Below are positions 27,168-35,651 of a DNA stretch of 60,516 nucleotides, piece by piece (the stretch's first letter is position 1; each line of letters begins with the position of its first letter). Under the pieces are notes generated by a model. The model made no database searches, was not told where the DNA came from, and saw only the letters and a program-made list of their open reading frames with translations. The position numbers and the translations under genes were made by a program. Location of the stretch: NCBI GenBank assembly GCA_031270465.1, contig JAISXP010000058.1:1-60516 (forward strand). The letters run 5' to 3'. The DNA comes from Tannerella sp. GTDB taxonomy: Bacteria; Bacteroidota; Bacteroidia; Bacteroidales; Tannerellaceae.

Positions 27168-27193
27168 ACATTTTTTTATTCGGTAAAAAAAAC

Positions 27194-27201
27194 TACTTTT
27201 G
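27194..27201 (+). promoter_or_regulatory. -7 box for psd-pssA
   Basis: TACTTTTG, 17 bases before the psd ATG. No clear -33 TTTG. Confidence 0.5.
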
Positions 27202-27218
27202 TGCGATAATAAAAAAAA

Positions 27219-27893
27219 ATGAAAGTCCATAGAGAAGGAACAGGCATATTACTCATGTTGTTTACCTTTTTGTTTGTCGTGAATCTGTCCGTTTTTTATA
27301 CGATTGGCAAAGGGATATATTTCTACATTATTATACTACCGTCCATCTTTTTGTTTCTGCTGGTGTTGAATTTCTTCAGAAGTCCGGCACGCCGTTTCCC
27401 GTACGATTCCGAAGGACTGGTTATTGCACCTGCCGACGGCACCATTGTCGCGATTGAAGAGGTGATGGAAAACGAATATTTTCACGAAAAGCGGTTGCAG
27501 GTTTCGATATTCATGTCCATTTTCAACGTACATGCCAACTGGTTTCCGGTCAATGGCGTTGTAAAACATGTGTCGCACCGGCGCGGACGTTTCAAGGCGG
27601 CATACCTGCCGAAAAGCAGCATGGAAAACGAGCGTTCGACCATCGTCATCACCACACCGTACAACGAGGATGTGCTCACGCGGCAGATTGCAGGCGCCAT
27701 GGCGCGGCGGGTAGTGACTTACGCCAAATGCAACGAACGGTGTCATGTGGATGAACAGATGGGATTTATCAAATTCGGCTCGCGCGTAGATACTTTCCTC
27801 CCTGTCGGTACGGAAATACTGGTCGAGATGGACCAGAAAGTAGTCGGAAACCAGACACCGATCGCACGCTTGCGGAAAATCAATTACAAATGA
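27219..27893 (+). CDS. psd: Phosphatidylserine decarboxylase proenzyme
   Basis: A 224-residue, short-type Psd that makes phosphatidylethanolamine at the inner membrane. Two N-terminal hydrophobic segments (about 10-28 and 32-48) anchor it. Then VIAPADGTIVAIEEV, VSIFMSIFNVHANWFPV with catalytic His, and the self-cleavage site FIKFGSRVDTFLPVG, where cutting between Gly and Ser makes the pyruvoyl group. It is followed after 13 bases by pssA, so the two steps from CDP-diacylglycerol to PE are encoded together. Confidence 0.95.
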   Translation: MKVHREGTGILLMLFTFLFVVNLSVFYTIGKGIYFYIIILPSIFLFLLVLNFFRSPARRFPYDSEGLVIAPADGTIVAIEEVMENEYFHEKRLQVSIFMSIFNVHANWFPVNGVVKHVSHRRGRFKAAYLPKSSMENERSTIVITTPYNEDVLTRQIAGAMARRVVTYAKCNERCHVDEQMGFIKFGSRVDTFLPVGTEILVEMDQKVVGNQTPIARLRKINYK

Positions 27894-27906
27894 CAGCTTA
27901 AAGCAG

Positions 27907-28674
27907 ATGAATATACGGAATCATATACCCAATGCGCTCACATGCTGCAATTTGGCAGTCGGATTTTATGCCTGTATACTTGCGCTGAACGGCAATTACG
28001 CTGGGACGATGACAGCGATTCTTCTCGCTGCCGTATTCGATTTCGCAGACGGACTGGCAGCCCGTTTACTGAAAACCTGCTCGGCGATAGGGAAAGACCT
28101 TGATTCGCTGGCCGATATTGTCAGTTTCGGAGTGGCTCCCGGCATGATTCTGTTCGACTTCATCGACCGGATGCAGCAGACCGTTGTGTGGCCTCATCCG
28201 CTTTTGGGGAAAATGTTTCTCGCCGGAGCGTTTGCCGTGCCTGTTTTCTCGGCATTGCGTTTGGCAAAGTTCAACAATGACATGCGTCAAGGCACATCTT
28301 TCATCGGCTTGCCCGTCCCGGCACATGCTGTTTTCTGGGTTTCGCTCGTCAATGCCGTTTCGTCGTCGCTTGCGGAAACGGGCTTCTGCGCAGGCTTGTC
28401 GTTTCACCGTTTTTCGGTTTATGAAACGGGCGTTCCCTTGCAGTTTGTGCTTGCCTTCACGGCTGTGCTGGCAGTCGCAACGTCGCTGCTGCTCGTTTCC
28501 ACGGTTCCGATGTTTTCGATGAAAATGTCGTCGCTGAAATGGAAAGGAAACGAAATTCGCTATCTGCTGGCCTGTTTATCAGTTGTTTTTGTTGTGTGTT
28601 TTGGCGTTTTTGGACTTACGCTGACCATTTTGTGCTATATTCTCTTGTCTATTTTTAACAGACAAAACAAATAA
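27907..28674 (+). CDS. pssA: CDP-diacylglycerol-serine O-phosphatidyltransferase
   Basis: A 255-residue integral membrane enzyme that makes phosphatidylserine. The CDP-alcohol phosphotransferase signature DGxxARx8GxxxDxxxD is complete in DGLAARLL to DLDSLAD at about residues 44-66. Several transmembrane helices follow. N-terminus MNIRNHIPNALTCCNLAVGFYA is typical. It is the second gene of the psd-pssA operon. Confidence 0.95.
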   Translation: MNIRNHIPNALTCCNLAVGFYACILALNGNYAGTMTAILLAAVFDFADGLAARLLKTCSAIGKDLDSLADIVSFGVAPGMILFDFIDRMQQTVVWPHPLLGKMFLAGAFAVPVFSALRLAKFNNDMRQGTSFIGLPVPAHAVFWVSLVNAVSSSLAETGFCAGLSFHRFSVYETGVPLQFVLAFTAVLAVATSLLLVSTVPMFSMKMSSLKWKGNEIRYLLACLSVVFVVCFGVFGLTLTILCYILLSIFNRQNK

Positions 28675-28681
28675 GAATGTT

Positions 28682-28689
28682 TATCTTTG
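28682..28689 (+). promoter_or_regulatory. -7 box for the DUF4834 gene
   Basis: TATCTTTG just after pssA, 49 bases before ATG 28739, giving a longer leader than its neighbours. Confidence 0.45.
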
Positions 28690-28738
28690 CAACGCGAATA
28701 CGGCGGCAACAATGCCGGCCTGCTTAATAATTGTTATT

Positions 28739-28978
28739 ATGTTCAGATTTTTGGCTGTTATACTTCTGATAGGCTTTGTCCTGACATCTTTGCTCGGATT
28801 CTCGATTTTCCGTTCATTCAAGTCGTTCTTTTCTTCCGATGACAGGAACAGAGAACGGCAGCGTCCTTCCTCGCGCAACAGCCGGCAACAGCGCGCCGAC
28901 AGTACGCAGAAAAAAAAACGTACGAAAGTCATTCGCGAAGATGAAGGTGAATATATTGATTACGAAGAAGTAAAATAG
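28739..28978 (+). CDS. DUF4834 small membrane protein
   Basis: A 79-residue protein with one N-terminal transmembrane helix (FRFLAVILLIGFVLTSLLGFSIF) and a charged tail rich in Arg, Gln, Lys and Glu that ends DEGEYIDYEEVK. This layout, with the acidic YIDYEEVK end, is typical of the Bacteroidetes family DUF4834, whose function is unknown. ATG 28739 is chosen because it begins the helix; the earlier start would add nine residues. It follows pssA, but has its own -7 box. Confidence 0.8.
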   Translation: MFRFLAVILLIGFVLTSLLGFSIFRSFKSFFSSDDRNRERQRPSSRNSRQQRADSTQKKKRTKVIREDEGEYIDYEEVK

Positions 28979-29092
28979 AATATAAAAATATGAGTATAAA
29001 AGGTAAGATTTTATTTTTAACAGCATTAATTTACACTTAATCAGCGCTTTCGCAGACAAACCTTGCGATAAAAACCTACATTGATTTTTTAG

Positions 29093-29388
29093 AAACTTAA
29101 AATACGAGTTCCAAAGAAATCAAATTATGCTTACTATCCTCGTGGCGCTCACGAAATCAATACGAAGTTTCCCGTAGCAGTAAATTACCGACACGCGCTT
29201 TTGGAGGATATGTTTGGACTGCAAAACACAGGGCGCTTTATGAAGAACTGGTTCGCCGTTATCAAATTGTTTAATATGGAAGCTCCGACCAAAGAGAAAT
29301 TGGAAACCTGCATGAATAAAGTAAGGAAAGCACTTATAGCGAAAAGCTTTCCGATGCTGTAAAAAAAATAGAGCAATATCTGAAATAA
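29093..29388 (+). pseudogene. Frameshifted gene remnant, family not recognised
   Basis: In one frame 29093-29362 reads through YAYYPRGAHEINTKFPVAV, HALLEDMFGLQNTGRFMKNW and AVIKLFNMEAPTKEKLET to a stop after FPML. A shift to another frame near 29340 continues SEKLSDAVKKIEQYLK to a stop at 29386-29388, a natural-looking helical C-terminus. There is no start codon at the front and an upstream stop at 29090. I read this as the 3' end of a lost gene with one frameshift. The rest of the 543-base gap 28979-29521 shows only AT-rich DNA and the next promoter. Confidence 0.55.
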
Positions 29389-29493
29389 AAAAAGCAGTTC
29401 TTTGAACGTGTTAATAATTTTGTTTCATTTGATGGTTGAACCTGCCGATTAAAAAAATGATACAATAATGATGTCCGTGTGCCAAATAAGCAT

Positions 29494-29501
29494 TATCTTT
29501 G
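29494..29501 (+). promoter_or_regulatory. -7 box for the FKBP cluster
   Basis: TATCTTTG, 20 bases before the first FKBP ATG. Confidence 0.5.
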
Positions 29502-29521
29502 CTCGCCAAAATTGATGACAA

Positions 29522-30106
29522 ATGGATAAAGTAAGCTATGCACTCGGCTTGAGCATCGGGAATAACTTCCGGAATGCCGGCATCAAAGAGTTGAATACGG
29601 AAGATTTTCTGAAAGGACTGAGCGATGTTTTTTCCGGAAACAGGACGGAAATCAGCTATGACGAGGCAAAAAAGGTGATTGACGAGTGCTTTGCGAAAAT
29701 GCAGGCGCAAAAAAATGAAATAAACAGGCAGGCGGGCGAAGAGTTCATCCGCATCAACCGCAGGAAAGCCGGCGTGACCGAGTTGCCGAGCGGTTTGCAA
29801 TACGAAATACTGAAACGCGGAAACGGCGCGAAACCCAAAATATCGGACAGGGTGAAGTGCCATTATCACGGCACACTGATTAATGGAGTGGTGTTCGACA
29901 GTTCCGTCCAGCGCGGCGAATCTGCCACGTTCGGCGTATCGCAAGTTATTCCCGGATGGACGGAAGCCCTGCAACTGATGCCTGTCGGGTCGAAATGGCG
30001 ACTGTTTATCCCGCCCCGGCTTGCCTACGGCGAAGATGGTGCGGGAAAAATGATCGAACCGAACAGCACGTTAGTGTTTGATGTTGAACTGTTGGATATT
30101 ATATAA
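29522..30106 (+). CDS. FKBP-type peptidyl-prolyl isomerase, cytosolic member of a tandem set
   Basis: A 194-residue isomerase that catalyses cis-trans proline turns in folding. It has an FkpA-like helical N-terminal dimerisation region (MDKVSYALGLSIGNNF, about 1-85) and an FKBP domain (about 105-194): RVKCHYHGTLINGVVFDSS, VIPGWTEALQLMPVGSKWRLFIPP, LAYGEDGAGKMIEPNSTLVFDVELL. Unlike the next two genes it has no signal peptide, so it should be cytoplasmic. First of three tandem paralogues. Confidence 0.94.
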   Translation: MDKVSYALGLSIGNNFRNAGIKELNTEDFLKGLSDVFSGNRTEISYDEAKKVIDECFAKMQAQKNEINRQAGEEFIRINRRKAGVTELPSGLQYEILKRGNGAKPKISDRVKCHYHGTLINGVVFDSSVQRGESATFGVSQVIPGWTEALQLMPVGSKWRLFIPPRLAYGEDGAGKMIEPNSTLVFDVELLDII

Positions 30107-30134
30107 AACAAATAATAATTTTAAAACAAAAAAG

Positions 30135-30860
30135 ATGAAAAAAATCAGTGTATTAATGATGAGTGCCACAGCGGCTATATTGATTGCCGTTTCCTGTAAT
30201 CAATTAAGCCAATTAGGCATATCGACCGGTGTGAGCCTCAAAAGTTCGATTGACAGCGTAAGTTACGCAATTGGTGTGAATTATGGAGCAGGACTGGGAA
30301 AAGCCCTGAAAACGCTTCCCGGAGGTACGGCAAATTTGAATGCCGTAATTGCCGGTTTTGCCGACGCAATCAAAAACGATTCTTCGTCACTAAAATTCGA
30401 TGAAGAAGCCGCCGCGAACTATGTGAATCAATATGTGATGGGCGAACAGACCAGAGAGGCCGAAACGACCAAAGCGGAAGGCGAAGCATTTCTGGCAGCG
30501 AACACCAAAGAAGGCGTAATCACAACCGAGAGCGGCCTGCAGTATAAAGTCCTGAACGAAGGAACGGGCATAAAACCCACCGTTGACGATCAGGTGAAAG
30601 TTCACTACACGGGCAAACTGCTGGACGGCACCGTGTTCGACAGTTCGGTAGAACGGGGTGAACCGTTCACCTCCCGTTTGACCGGCGTAATCCAGGGCTG
30701 GCAGGAAGTCCTGCAAATCATGCCCGCAGGCTCGAAATATCAGGTCTGGATTCCTTCCAACCTGGCTTATGGCCAACAAAGCGTAGGACAGATTAAACCG
30801 AACAGCGTGCTCGAATTTGAAATCGAACTGCTCGAAGTAATAAAGGGAGGAAATCAATAA
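30135..30860 (+). CDS. FKBP-type peptidyl-prolyl isomerase, lipoprotein (second in tandem)
   Basis: About 241 residues from ATG 30135; the longer frame overlaps the previous gene in another phase. The signal peptide ends in lipobox AVSC, so it is lipid-anchored in the envelope. The dimerisation region begins SSIDSVSYAIGVNYGAGLGK, and the FKBP domain has VKVHYTGKLLDGTVFDSSVERG, GWQEVLQIMPAGSKYQVWIPS and LAYGQQSVGQIKPNSVLEFEIELLEV. The segment after ERGEP (FTSRLTGVIQGW) differs from its neighbours' ATFGVxQVI, so the active-site edge has diverged. A terminator follows at 30881. Confidence 0.95.
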   Translation: MKKISVLMMSATAAILIAVSCNQLSQLGISTGVSLKSSIDSVSYAIGVNYGAGLGKALKTLPGGTANLNAVIAGFADAIKNDSSSLKFDEEAAANYVNQYVMGEQTREAETTKAEGEAFLAANTKEGVITTESGLQYKVLNEGTGIKPTVDDQVKVHYTGKLLDGTVFDSSVERGEPFTSRLTGVIQGWQEVLQIMPAGSKYQVWIPSNLAYGQQSVGQIKPNSVLEFEIELLEVIKGGNQ

Positions 30861-30880
30861 TCCTCGTCCGAACAAATCAA

Positions 30881-30920
30881 ATCGACAACTGTGTACAACG
30901 TTCATAGTTGTCGATTTTTT
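30881..30920 (+). terminator. Intrinsic terminator between second and third FKBP genes
   Basis: ATCGACAACT (30881-30890) and AGTTGTCGAT (30906-30915) form a perfect 10-bp stem with a 15-base loop, then a T-run. It would separate the third FKBP gene into its own, or only partly read-through, transcript. Confidence 0.8.
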
Positions 30921-30949
30921 TAAGTCGTACGGAAAAATATAATCCTGTC

Positions 30950-31678
30950 ATGAAAAAAAATATTTTATTAGGCATGGCCGTTGCGCTCATTACGGGTATA
31001 ACGTCCTGCCGTACAAGCCATGAAACAATTGTTAAAGAATCGGCTGCAAGTCAAGCCGTCCTGTTGAAATCTCTGTCCGATTCGGTAAGCTATGCCATCG
31101 GTGTCAATTACGGTTCCTCGTTGAGGGCCAACATGGCGTCGTTCCCCGGCGGAGAATACAGTCTGGATGCACTCGCCGAAGGATTTGCCAAATCCATCAG
31201 CGGTGATTCCGTCCTGGCAATTGCACCCGAAGCCTCGCAAGAATTTATTCAATCATATCTCCAAAGCATAATGCAGAAGGAAATCGAAGCGGAAAAAGCG
31301 CGAGGCGAAGCGTTTCTTGCCGAAAACAAAGCCAAAGACGGCGTCATCACTACCGAAAGCGGATTGCAGTACAAAGTCTTGACGCAGGGCGAGGGCAAAA
31401 TCCCCACAACCGAAGATCAGGTAAAAGTACATTATACCGGCAAGTTGCTGGACGGCACGGTTTTCGACAGTTCGGTCGCACGAGGCGAGCCGGCCACCTT
31501 CGGCGTGACGCAGGTAATCGGCGGATGGACCGAGATATTGCAGCGGATGCCGGTCGGGTCGAAATACATCGTCTGGATTCCGTCCGAACTGGCTTACGGC
31601 GTACAGGGTGCAGGACAGCAGATTAAACCGAACAGTACGCTCGAATTTGAAATCGAACTGATTGATATTGCAGAATAA
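30950..31678 (+). CDS. FKBP-type peptidyl-prolyl isomerase, lipoprotein (third in tandem)
   Basis: About 242 residues from ATG 30950. Signal peptide KKNILLGMAVALITGITSC with lipobox ITSC gives an envelope lipoprotein. It shares the FkpA-like helical region (SLSDSVSYAIGVNYGSSLRA) and the FKBP domain (QVKVHYTGKLLDGTVFDSS, VIGGWTEILQRMPVGSKYIVWIPS, AGQQIKPNSTLEFEIELIDI) with its two neighbours, and is closest to the second gene in the domain core. The preceding terminator and the lack of a clear own -7 box suggest low-level read-through or an unseen promoter. Confidence 0.95.
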   Translation: MKKNILLGMAVALITGITSCRTSHETIVKESAASQAVLLKSLSDSVSYAIGVNYGSSLRANMASFPGGEYSLDALAEGFAKSISGDSVLAIAPEASQEFIQSYLQSIMQKEIEAEKARGEAFLAENKAKDGVITTESGLQYKVLTQGEGKIPTTEDQVKVHYTGKLLDGTVFDSSVARGEPATFGVTQVIGGWTEILQRMPVGSKYIVWIPSELAYGVQGAGQQIKPNSTLEFEIELIDIAE

Positions 31679-31745
31679 AACCGCGCCGAAAACACAGCCC
31701 GACAAATATTTTAGCGGTAATTATTCTTTTTTATTGTGCAAAATA

Positions 31746-31776
31746 TTGATTGTTTCTAAAATTATATGTACTTTTG
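31746..31776 (+). promoter_or_regulatory. Bacteroidetes promoter for the Lrp gene
   Basis: TTG (31746-31748), 20-base spacer, TACTTTTG (31769-31776), 21 bases before the ATG. Confidence 0.55.
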
Positions 31777-31797
31777 TCAGTGGTTTTTTAAGTAAAA

Positions 31798-32265
31798 ATG
31801 GAAAAGATAGAGAAAATAGACAGATTAGACCGGCAGATACTCAGTATCATTTCTAAAAATGCCCGGATGCCATTCAAGGATGTGGCAGAAATTTGTGGAG
31901 TATCGCGTGCAGCCATTCATCAACGTGTGCAGCGCCTGATGGAAATGGATGTGATTCTCGGTTCGGGATATCACATCAATCCGAAAATCTTGGGTTACGA
32001 AACATGTACTTACATCGGCGTTAAACTGGAACGAAGCGCAATGTATGAAAGTGTCGTACCGGAATTTGAGAAAATTCCCGAAATTGTGGAAATCAATTTT
32101 ACGACAGGCCCGTATACCATGATGATTAAGCTGTATGCCCGTAACAACGAGCATCTTATGGAATTGCTGAACGGTAAGATCCAGCAGGTTGCAGGTGTAA
32201 CGGAAACAGAAACGCTTATTTCGCTTCGCGAAAGCCTGAAAAGGGAAATACCGTTTGCCCTGTAA
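31798..32265 (+). CDS. Lrp/AsnC-family transcriptional regulator
   Basis: A 155-residue regulator. Residues 6-65 are a winged helix-turn-helix (IDRLDRQILSIISKNARMPFKDVAEICGVSRAAIHQRVQRL), and 75-150 form the RAM effector-binding domain (VVPEFEKIPEIVEINFTTGPYTMMIKLYAR). These proteins form dimers to octamers and respond to amino acids, often controlling amino-acid metabolism or transport. No neighbouring target is obvious, so its regulon is unknown. It has its own promoter and terminator. Confidence 0.95.
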   Translation: MEKIEKIDRLDRQILSIISKNARMPFKDVAEICGVSRAAIHQRVQRLMEMDVILGSGYHINPKILGYETCTYIGVKLERSAMYESVVPEFEKIPEIVEINFTTGPYTMMIKLYARNNEHLMELLNGKIQQVAGVTETETLISLRESLKREIPFAL

Positions 32266-32350
32266 ACACAGGCGTTTGCCGACAGAGAAGTAGAAACGAA
32301 AGGGAGAGATGGAGACATGCGTATAAGCGCGTCTTCATCGTTGGAATGTA

Positions 32351-32391
32351 GTAAAGGGGAGCCGTCTGTTCGGTTTCCCTTTACTTTTATT
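32351..32391 (+). terminator. Intrinsic terminator after the Lrp gene
   Basis: GTAAAGGGGA (32351-32360) pairs with TTCCCTTTAC (32375-32384) with one G-T pair, followed by TTTTATT. Confidence 0.75.
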
Positions 32392-32515
32392 GCGGTGTGA
32401 CTTCAGTGCGTGCTCCATTTACAAAAGGGAGACAAATCTTGAATAAGGGAGTATTTGACCGCTGTTTTGACACTTCGGTTGACCGCCGTTCGGACAAGGA
32501 TCCAACTTCGTTCGG

Positions 32516-32711
32516 TCTATCCCGTGAGGTTCGGCTTCACACACAAGTGTATGTTCGCCGGAGCCTGCATCCTGTCAGGGATGCATCGCTCGGTAGAAAA
32601 TACCGTCCCCGTTCGGACGAAGTTCGCTCTCGTCCGTTTTATTCTGCAGGTTCTGCCTGCATGTGAGGAGGAACCTCACGGGATAGATTACAGACGAGGC
32701 CGAACCTCGTC
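32516..32711. repeat. Hairpin-dense noncoding element
   Basis: Within the gap 32392-32757 lies a 17-bp perfect inverted repeat (32516-32532 with 32671-32687). Between and beside its arms are consecutive short perfect stems: 32566-32572/32579-32585, 32591-32595/32601-32605, 32614-32620/32630-32636, 32645-32650/32656-32661, 32663-32668/32674-32679 and 32693-32699/32705-32711. No protein-coding signal is convincing. It may be a structured RNA, a miniature mobile element, or merged palindromic repeats; part of the last stem recurs at 6397-6416. Confidence 0.6.
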
Positions 32712-32757
32712 CGAACAGAGACGCCGCCAATCATGTTCGCGTTGCCTTACGCAAATC

Positions 32758-33618
32758 CTAAATATCTCTCAGCCATGCCGCCAGCAAATCCAGCATTTGC
32801 CTGTGAAAGGCAAAGTCGTCGCGCAAACCCCACCCGTGTCCACCTGTGGGGAAGATATGCATCGAGGCTTTCACATCGTTATCCTTCAACGCCCTGTAAT
32901 AGCGGATACTGTTTTCGGGCAGCACGCCCTTGTCGTCGTCACTGAGGAGGAGAATCGCAGGCGGCGTGTTGGCGTTGACTTGCCTCTCGTTCGAGAAGAT
33001 GTGTATGTCCGAAAGCGAAGGATTATCGCCCAGCAGGTTATTTCTCGAGCCTCCATGCGTGAAGATATCCATCGTGATGACGGGATAAAACAGGATGGAG
33101 AAGTCGGGGCGCGAACTGACGCCGGATGTCGCGAAACGGGTCGAAGCCGTAGAGGCCAAATGTCCGCCGGCAGAGAAGCCCGCGATGCCGATCCTGTCGG
33201 GTCTGACGCCCCACTCGGCGGCATGAAGACGGACATAGCGTATGGCCTGCTGCGCGTCGTCCAGCGGCACTTCCTTGTGTCCGTTCGGCATACGGTATTT
33301 CAGGATGATACCTGCAATGCCCTGCGTATTGAGCCATCGGGCAAAAAGCGTACCTTCATGGTGCGAGGCAAGACCCGCATATCCTCCACCGGGACAGATG
33401 ACGACGGCCTTGCCGTTGCCTTTCCCCTTTTCGGGCAGATAGACAGTCAGTTCGGGCGACGATACGTTCGTAATCCAGTAGTTCTGGTCGATGTTTTCCG
33501 CCGCCGTGATTTCGTTGCTTGTGGGCGGGGCGCCTTCCCACAGTTTTACAACCGTCTGCGAACCGGCCGGCAGCGCGGAGACCGAAAGGATGGCACAAAT
33601 GATACACGTCTTTTTCAT
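32758..33618 (-). CDS. Secreted alpha/beta hydrolase, acetyl-xylan-esterase-like
   Basis: A 286-residue exported esterase. Signal peptide residues 1-20 (MKKTCIICAILSVSALPAGS). The oxyanion motif is VVICPGGGYAGLASHHEG, the nucleophile elbow GIAGFSAGGHLAST, the acid LLLSDDDKGVLPENS, and the histidine in FPTGGHGWGLRDDF. These match the BD-FAE/Axe-like esterases of Bacteroidetes that deacetylate plant or host glycans; the substrate is inferred only. It is 9 bases behind the mutarotase gene in one operon. Confidence 0.9.
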   Translation of the reverse strand: MKKTCIICAILSVSALPAGSQTVVKLWEGAPPTSNEITAAENIDQNYWITNVSSPELTVYLPEKGKGNGKAVVICPGGGYAGLASHHEGTLFARWLNTQGIAGIILKYRMPNGHKEVPLDDAQQAIRYVRLHAAEWGVRPDRIGIAGFSAGGHLASTASTRFATSGVSSRPDFSILFYPVITMDIFTHGGSRNNLLGDNPSLSDIHIFSNERQVNANTPPAILLLSDDDKGVLPENSIRYYRALKDNDVKASMHIFPTGGHGWGLRDDFAFHRQMLDLLAAWLRDI

Positions 33619-33627
33619 GGCAGGCTA

Positions 33628-34764
33628 CTATTTAATTTCCGTCGTAAACCGGTAAATACACTTGCTGACGTATTTCTCGTCCGGGTGCAGTGTCGTGCTC
33701 GGGAAGCCTGGCTGATTCGGACTGTCGGGATAGTGCTGCGTTTCGAGGCACAGCGCTCCCCTGAACGGGTAGATATTGTCGGACTTGCCGACTTCCGTGC
33801 CGTCCATGAAGTTACCGGTATAGAACTGTATGCCCGGTTCGTTGGTGTATACCTCCAGCACAATGCCGCTCACGGGGCTGACGACTTTTGCCGCAAGCTG
33901 TCCGATGTTGCCTACCGTATTCAGCACCCAGTTGTGGTCGTACCCGCGTCCCTTCAGCAGTTGATCGAAAGGCTCGTCAATTCTCTGTCCAACGGGCAGC
34001 GGCCGGCGCAGATCAAGCGGCGTGCCCTCTACCGGCGCAATTTCGGAGGTGGGAATCAGCAAACTGTCCACCGGCGTGTAGTAGTCGGCATTGATCATGA
34101 CCAGATGGTCGAGAATCTGCGAGCCGGGCATGCCGGAGAGGTTGAAGTAGCTGTGATTGGTCAGGTTGACGATGGTCTCCCTGTCGGTAGTCGCCTCGTA
34201 GAGAATACTCAGCGCATTGTCGTCCGTCAGCGAATAAGTCACCGTCACATCGAGATTGCCGGGGAATCCGGCGTCGCCATCGGGCGAAAGATATTTCAGC
34301 GTCAGCGTCCGGCCGTCGGGCTGCACCGCATCCCATACCTTCGTATGATAGCCCTCCGGTCCGCCGTGCAGGCAATGACCGTTATTGTTACGGGGCAGTT
34401 GATACTCCGTCCCGTTCAACGTAAATTTCCCCTGCGCAATGCGGTTGCCGTAGCGACCTATCAGCGCTCCGAAGTTCCCGTTCGATTTCACGTAGTCCTT
34501 AATATTGTCATATCCCAGCACCACATCGGTCGGGTTACCGTTTTTGTCCGGCACAAGGATAGAGACAATCCTCCCGCCGTAGTTCGTAATACACACTTCC
34601 ATGCCCTTCGCATTTTTGAGGGCATACAACGCCGTCGGCTTGCCTGCCGTTTCCGATACAAAATCGCTGCTGTTCAGCCCCGACACGAGTGTACCTTTCC
34701 TTTCTCCACAAGACGGCAACAAACAGGCTGCCGCCAAAATTCCAACTGTCAAAACTTTTTTCAT
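33628..34764 (-). CDS. galM: Galactose mutarotase (aldose 1-epimerase), lipoprotein
   Basis: A 378-residue enzyme that interconverts alpha and beta anomers of aldoses. The signal peptide ends LLPSC, a lipobox, so it is a lipoprotein outside the cytoplasm, which is common for Bacteroidetes GalM paralogues in glycan use. Conserved features: ITNYGGRIVSILVPDKNG, GNRIAQGKFTLNG, NNNGHCLHGGPEGYH (catalytic His), NLTNHSYFNLSG (second His), and GIQFYTGNF with LCLETQHYPDSPNQP near the C-terminus carrying the catalytic Glu. It precedes the esterase gene. Confidence 0.93.
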   Translation of the reverse strand: MKKVLTVGILAAACLLPSCGERKGTLVSGLNSSDFVSETAGKPTALYALKNAKGMEVCITNYGGRIVSILVPDKNGNPTDVVLGYDNIKDYVKSNGNFGALIGRYGNRIAQGKFTLNGTEYQLPRNNNGHCLHGGPEGYHTKVWDAVQPDGRTLTLKYLSPDGDAGFPGNLDVTVTYSLTDDNALSILYEATTDRETIVNLTNHSYFNLSGMPGSQILDHLVMINADYYTPVDSLLIPTSEIAPVEGTPLDLRRPLPVGQRIDEPFDQLLKGRGYDHNWVLNTVGNIGQLAAKVVSPVSGIVLEVYTNEPGIQFYTGNFMDGTEVGKSDNIYPFRGALCLETQHYPDSPNQPGFPSTTLHPDEKYVSKCIYRFTTEIK

Positions 34765-34790
34765 CTTACATTAATATTATATTGTAGCTG

Positions 34791-34798
34791 CAAAAATA
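34791..34798 (-). promoter_or_regulatory. -7 box for galM-esterase
   Basis: TATTTTTG on the minus strand, 26 bases before the galM ATG, in a short gap shared with the divergent thyA promoter. Confidence 0.45.
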
Positions 34799-34840
34799 AT
34801 CAAAATTTCCGTTGGACGGTAAATAAATCATATTATTGTG

Positions 34841-34848
34841 TATTTTTG
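34841..34848 (+). promoter_or_regulatory. -7 box very close to the thyA start
   Basis: TATTTTTG, only 8 bases before ATG 34857, suggesting a near-leaderless mRNA. Confidence 0.5.
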
Positions 34849-34856
34849 CAGAGATT

Positions 34857-35651
34857 ATGAAACAGTATTTGGATTTACTCAATCATGTACTCGACCGGGG
34901 CGTCGAGAAGACCGACCGCACGGGTACGGGCACGCGGAGTGTGTTCGGCTATCAGATGCGGTTCGACATGCAGGAAGGCTTTCCGTTGCTTACGACGAAA
35001 AAATTGCATCTCAAGTCCATCATCTACGAGCTGTTATGGTTTCTGAAAGGCGACACCAATGTCCGTTACCTGCAGGAAAACGGCGTGCGGATATGGAACG
35101 AATGGGCTGATGCGGACGGCAATTTGGGCCATATCTACGGCTACCAGTGGCGGTCGTGGCCGGACTGCGAGGGCGGGTTCATCGATCAGATAAGCGAGGC
35201 GGTCGACGCCATACGCCACAATCCCGACTCGCGCCGTATCATCGTCAGCGCATGGAATGTGGGCGACCTCAAGCGGATGAACCTGCCGCCGTGTCACGCT
35301 TTTTTTCAGTTTTACGTGGCCAACGGACGGCTGAGCCTGCAACTGTATCAGCGAAGCGCTGATGTGTTCATCGGCGTGCCGTTCAATATTGCCTCCTATG
35401 CCCTGCTGTTGCAGATGATGGCGCAGGTCACCGGACTGGAGGCGGGCGACTTTGTCCATACCCTGGGCGATGCTCATATCTACAGCAATCATCTGGAACA
35501 AGTCCGCCTGCAACTGATACGGACGCCGCGCCCCCTGCCGAAAATGCGCATCAATCCTGCTGTAGCGTGTATTTTCGATTTCCGGTACGAAGACTTCGAA
35601 CTTGTCAATTACGACCCGCATCCGCATATCAGGGGCGATGTGGCGGTTTGA
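34857..35651 (+). CDS. thyA: Thymidylate synthase
   Basis: A 264-residue enzyme, the standard length, that methylates dUMP to dTMP with methylene-tetrahydrofolate. Start at 34857 ([15 protein letters not shown]); seven extra codons upstream would overlap the promoter. Seen: [18 protein letters not shown], the catalytic Cys in [32 protein letters not shown] and [10 protein letters not shown]. The ending GDVAV is typical. No folA follows; the next gene, folK, is on the other strand. Confidence 0.97.
   Translation: MKQYLDLLNHVLDRGVEKTDRTGTGTRSVFGYQMRFDMQEGFPLLTTKKLHLKSIIYELLWFLKGDTNVRYLQENGVRIWNEWADADGNLGHIYGYQWRSWPDCEGGFIDQISEAVDAIRHNPDSRRIIVSAWNVGDLKRMNLPPCHAFFQFYVANGRLSLQLYQRSADVFIGVPFNIASYALLLQMMAQVTGLEAGDFVHTLGDAHIYSNHLEQVRLQLIRTPRPLPKMRINPAVACIFDFRYEDFELVNYDPHPHIRGDVAV

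Noticed and set aside
32455-34860. 801-codon open frame on the plus strand
   Set aside because: It is the antisense of the esterase and mutarotase genes and of the hairpin region. Both minus-strand genes have signal peptides and catalytic motifs; this frame has none.
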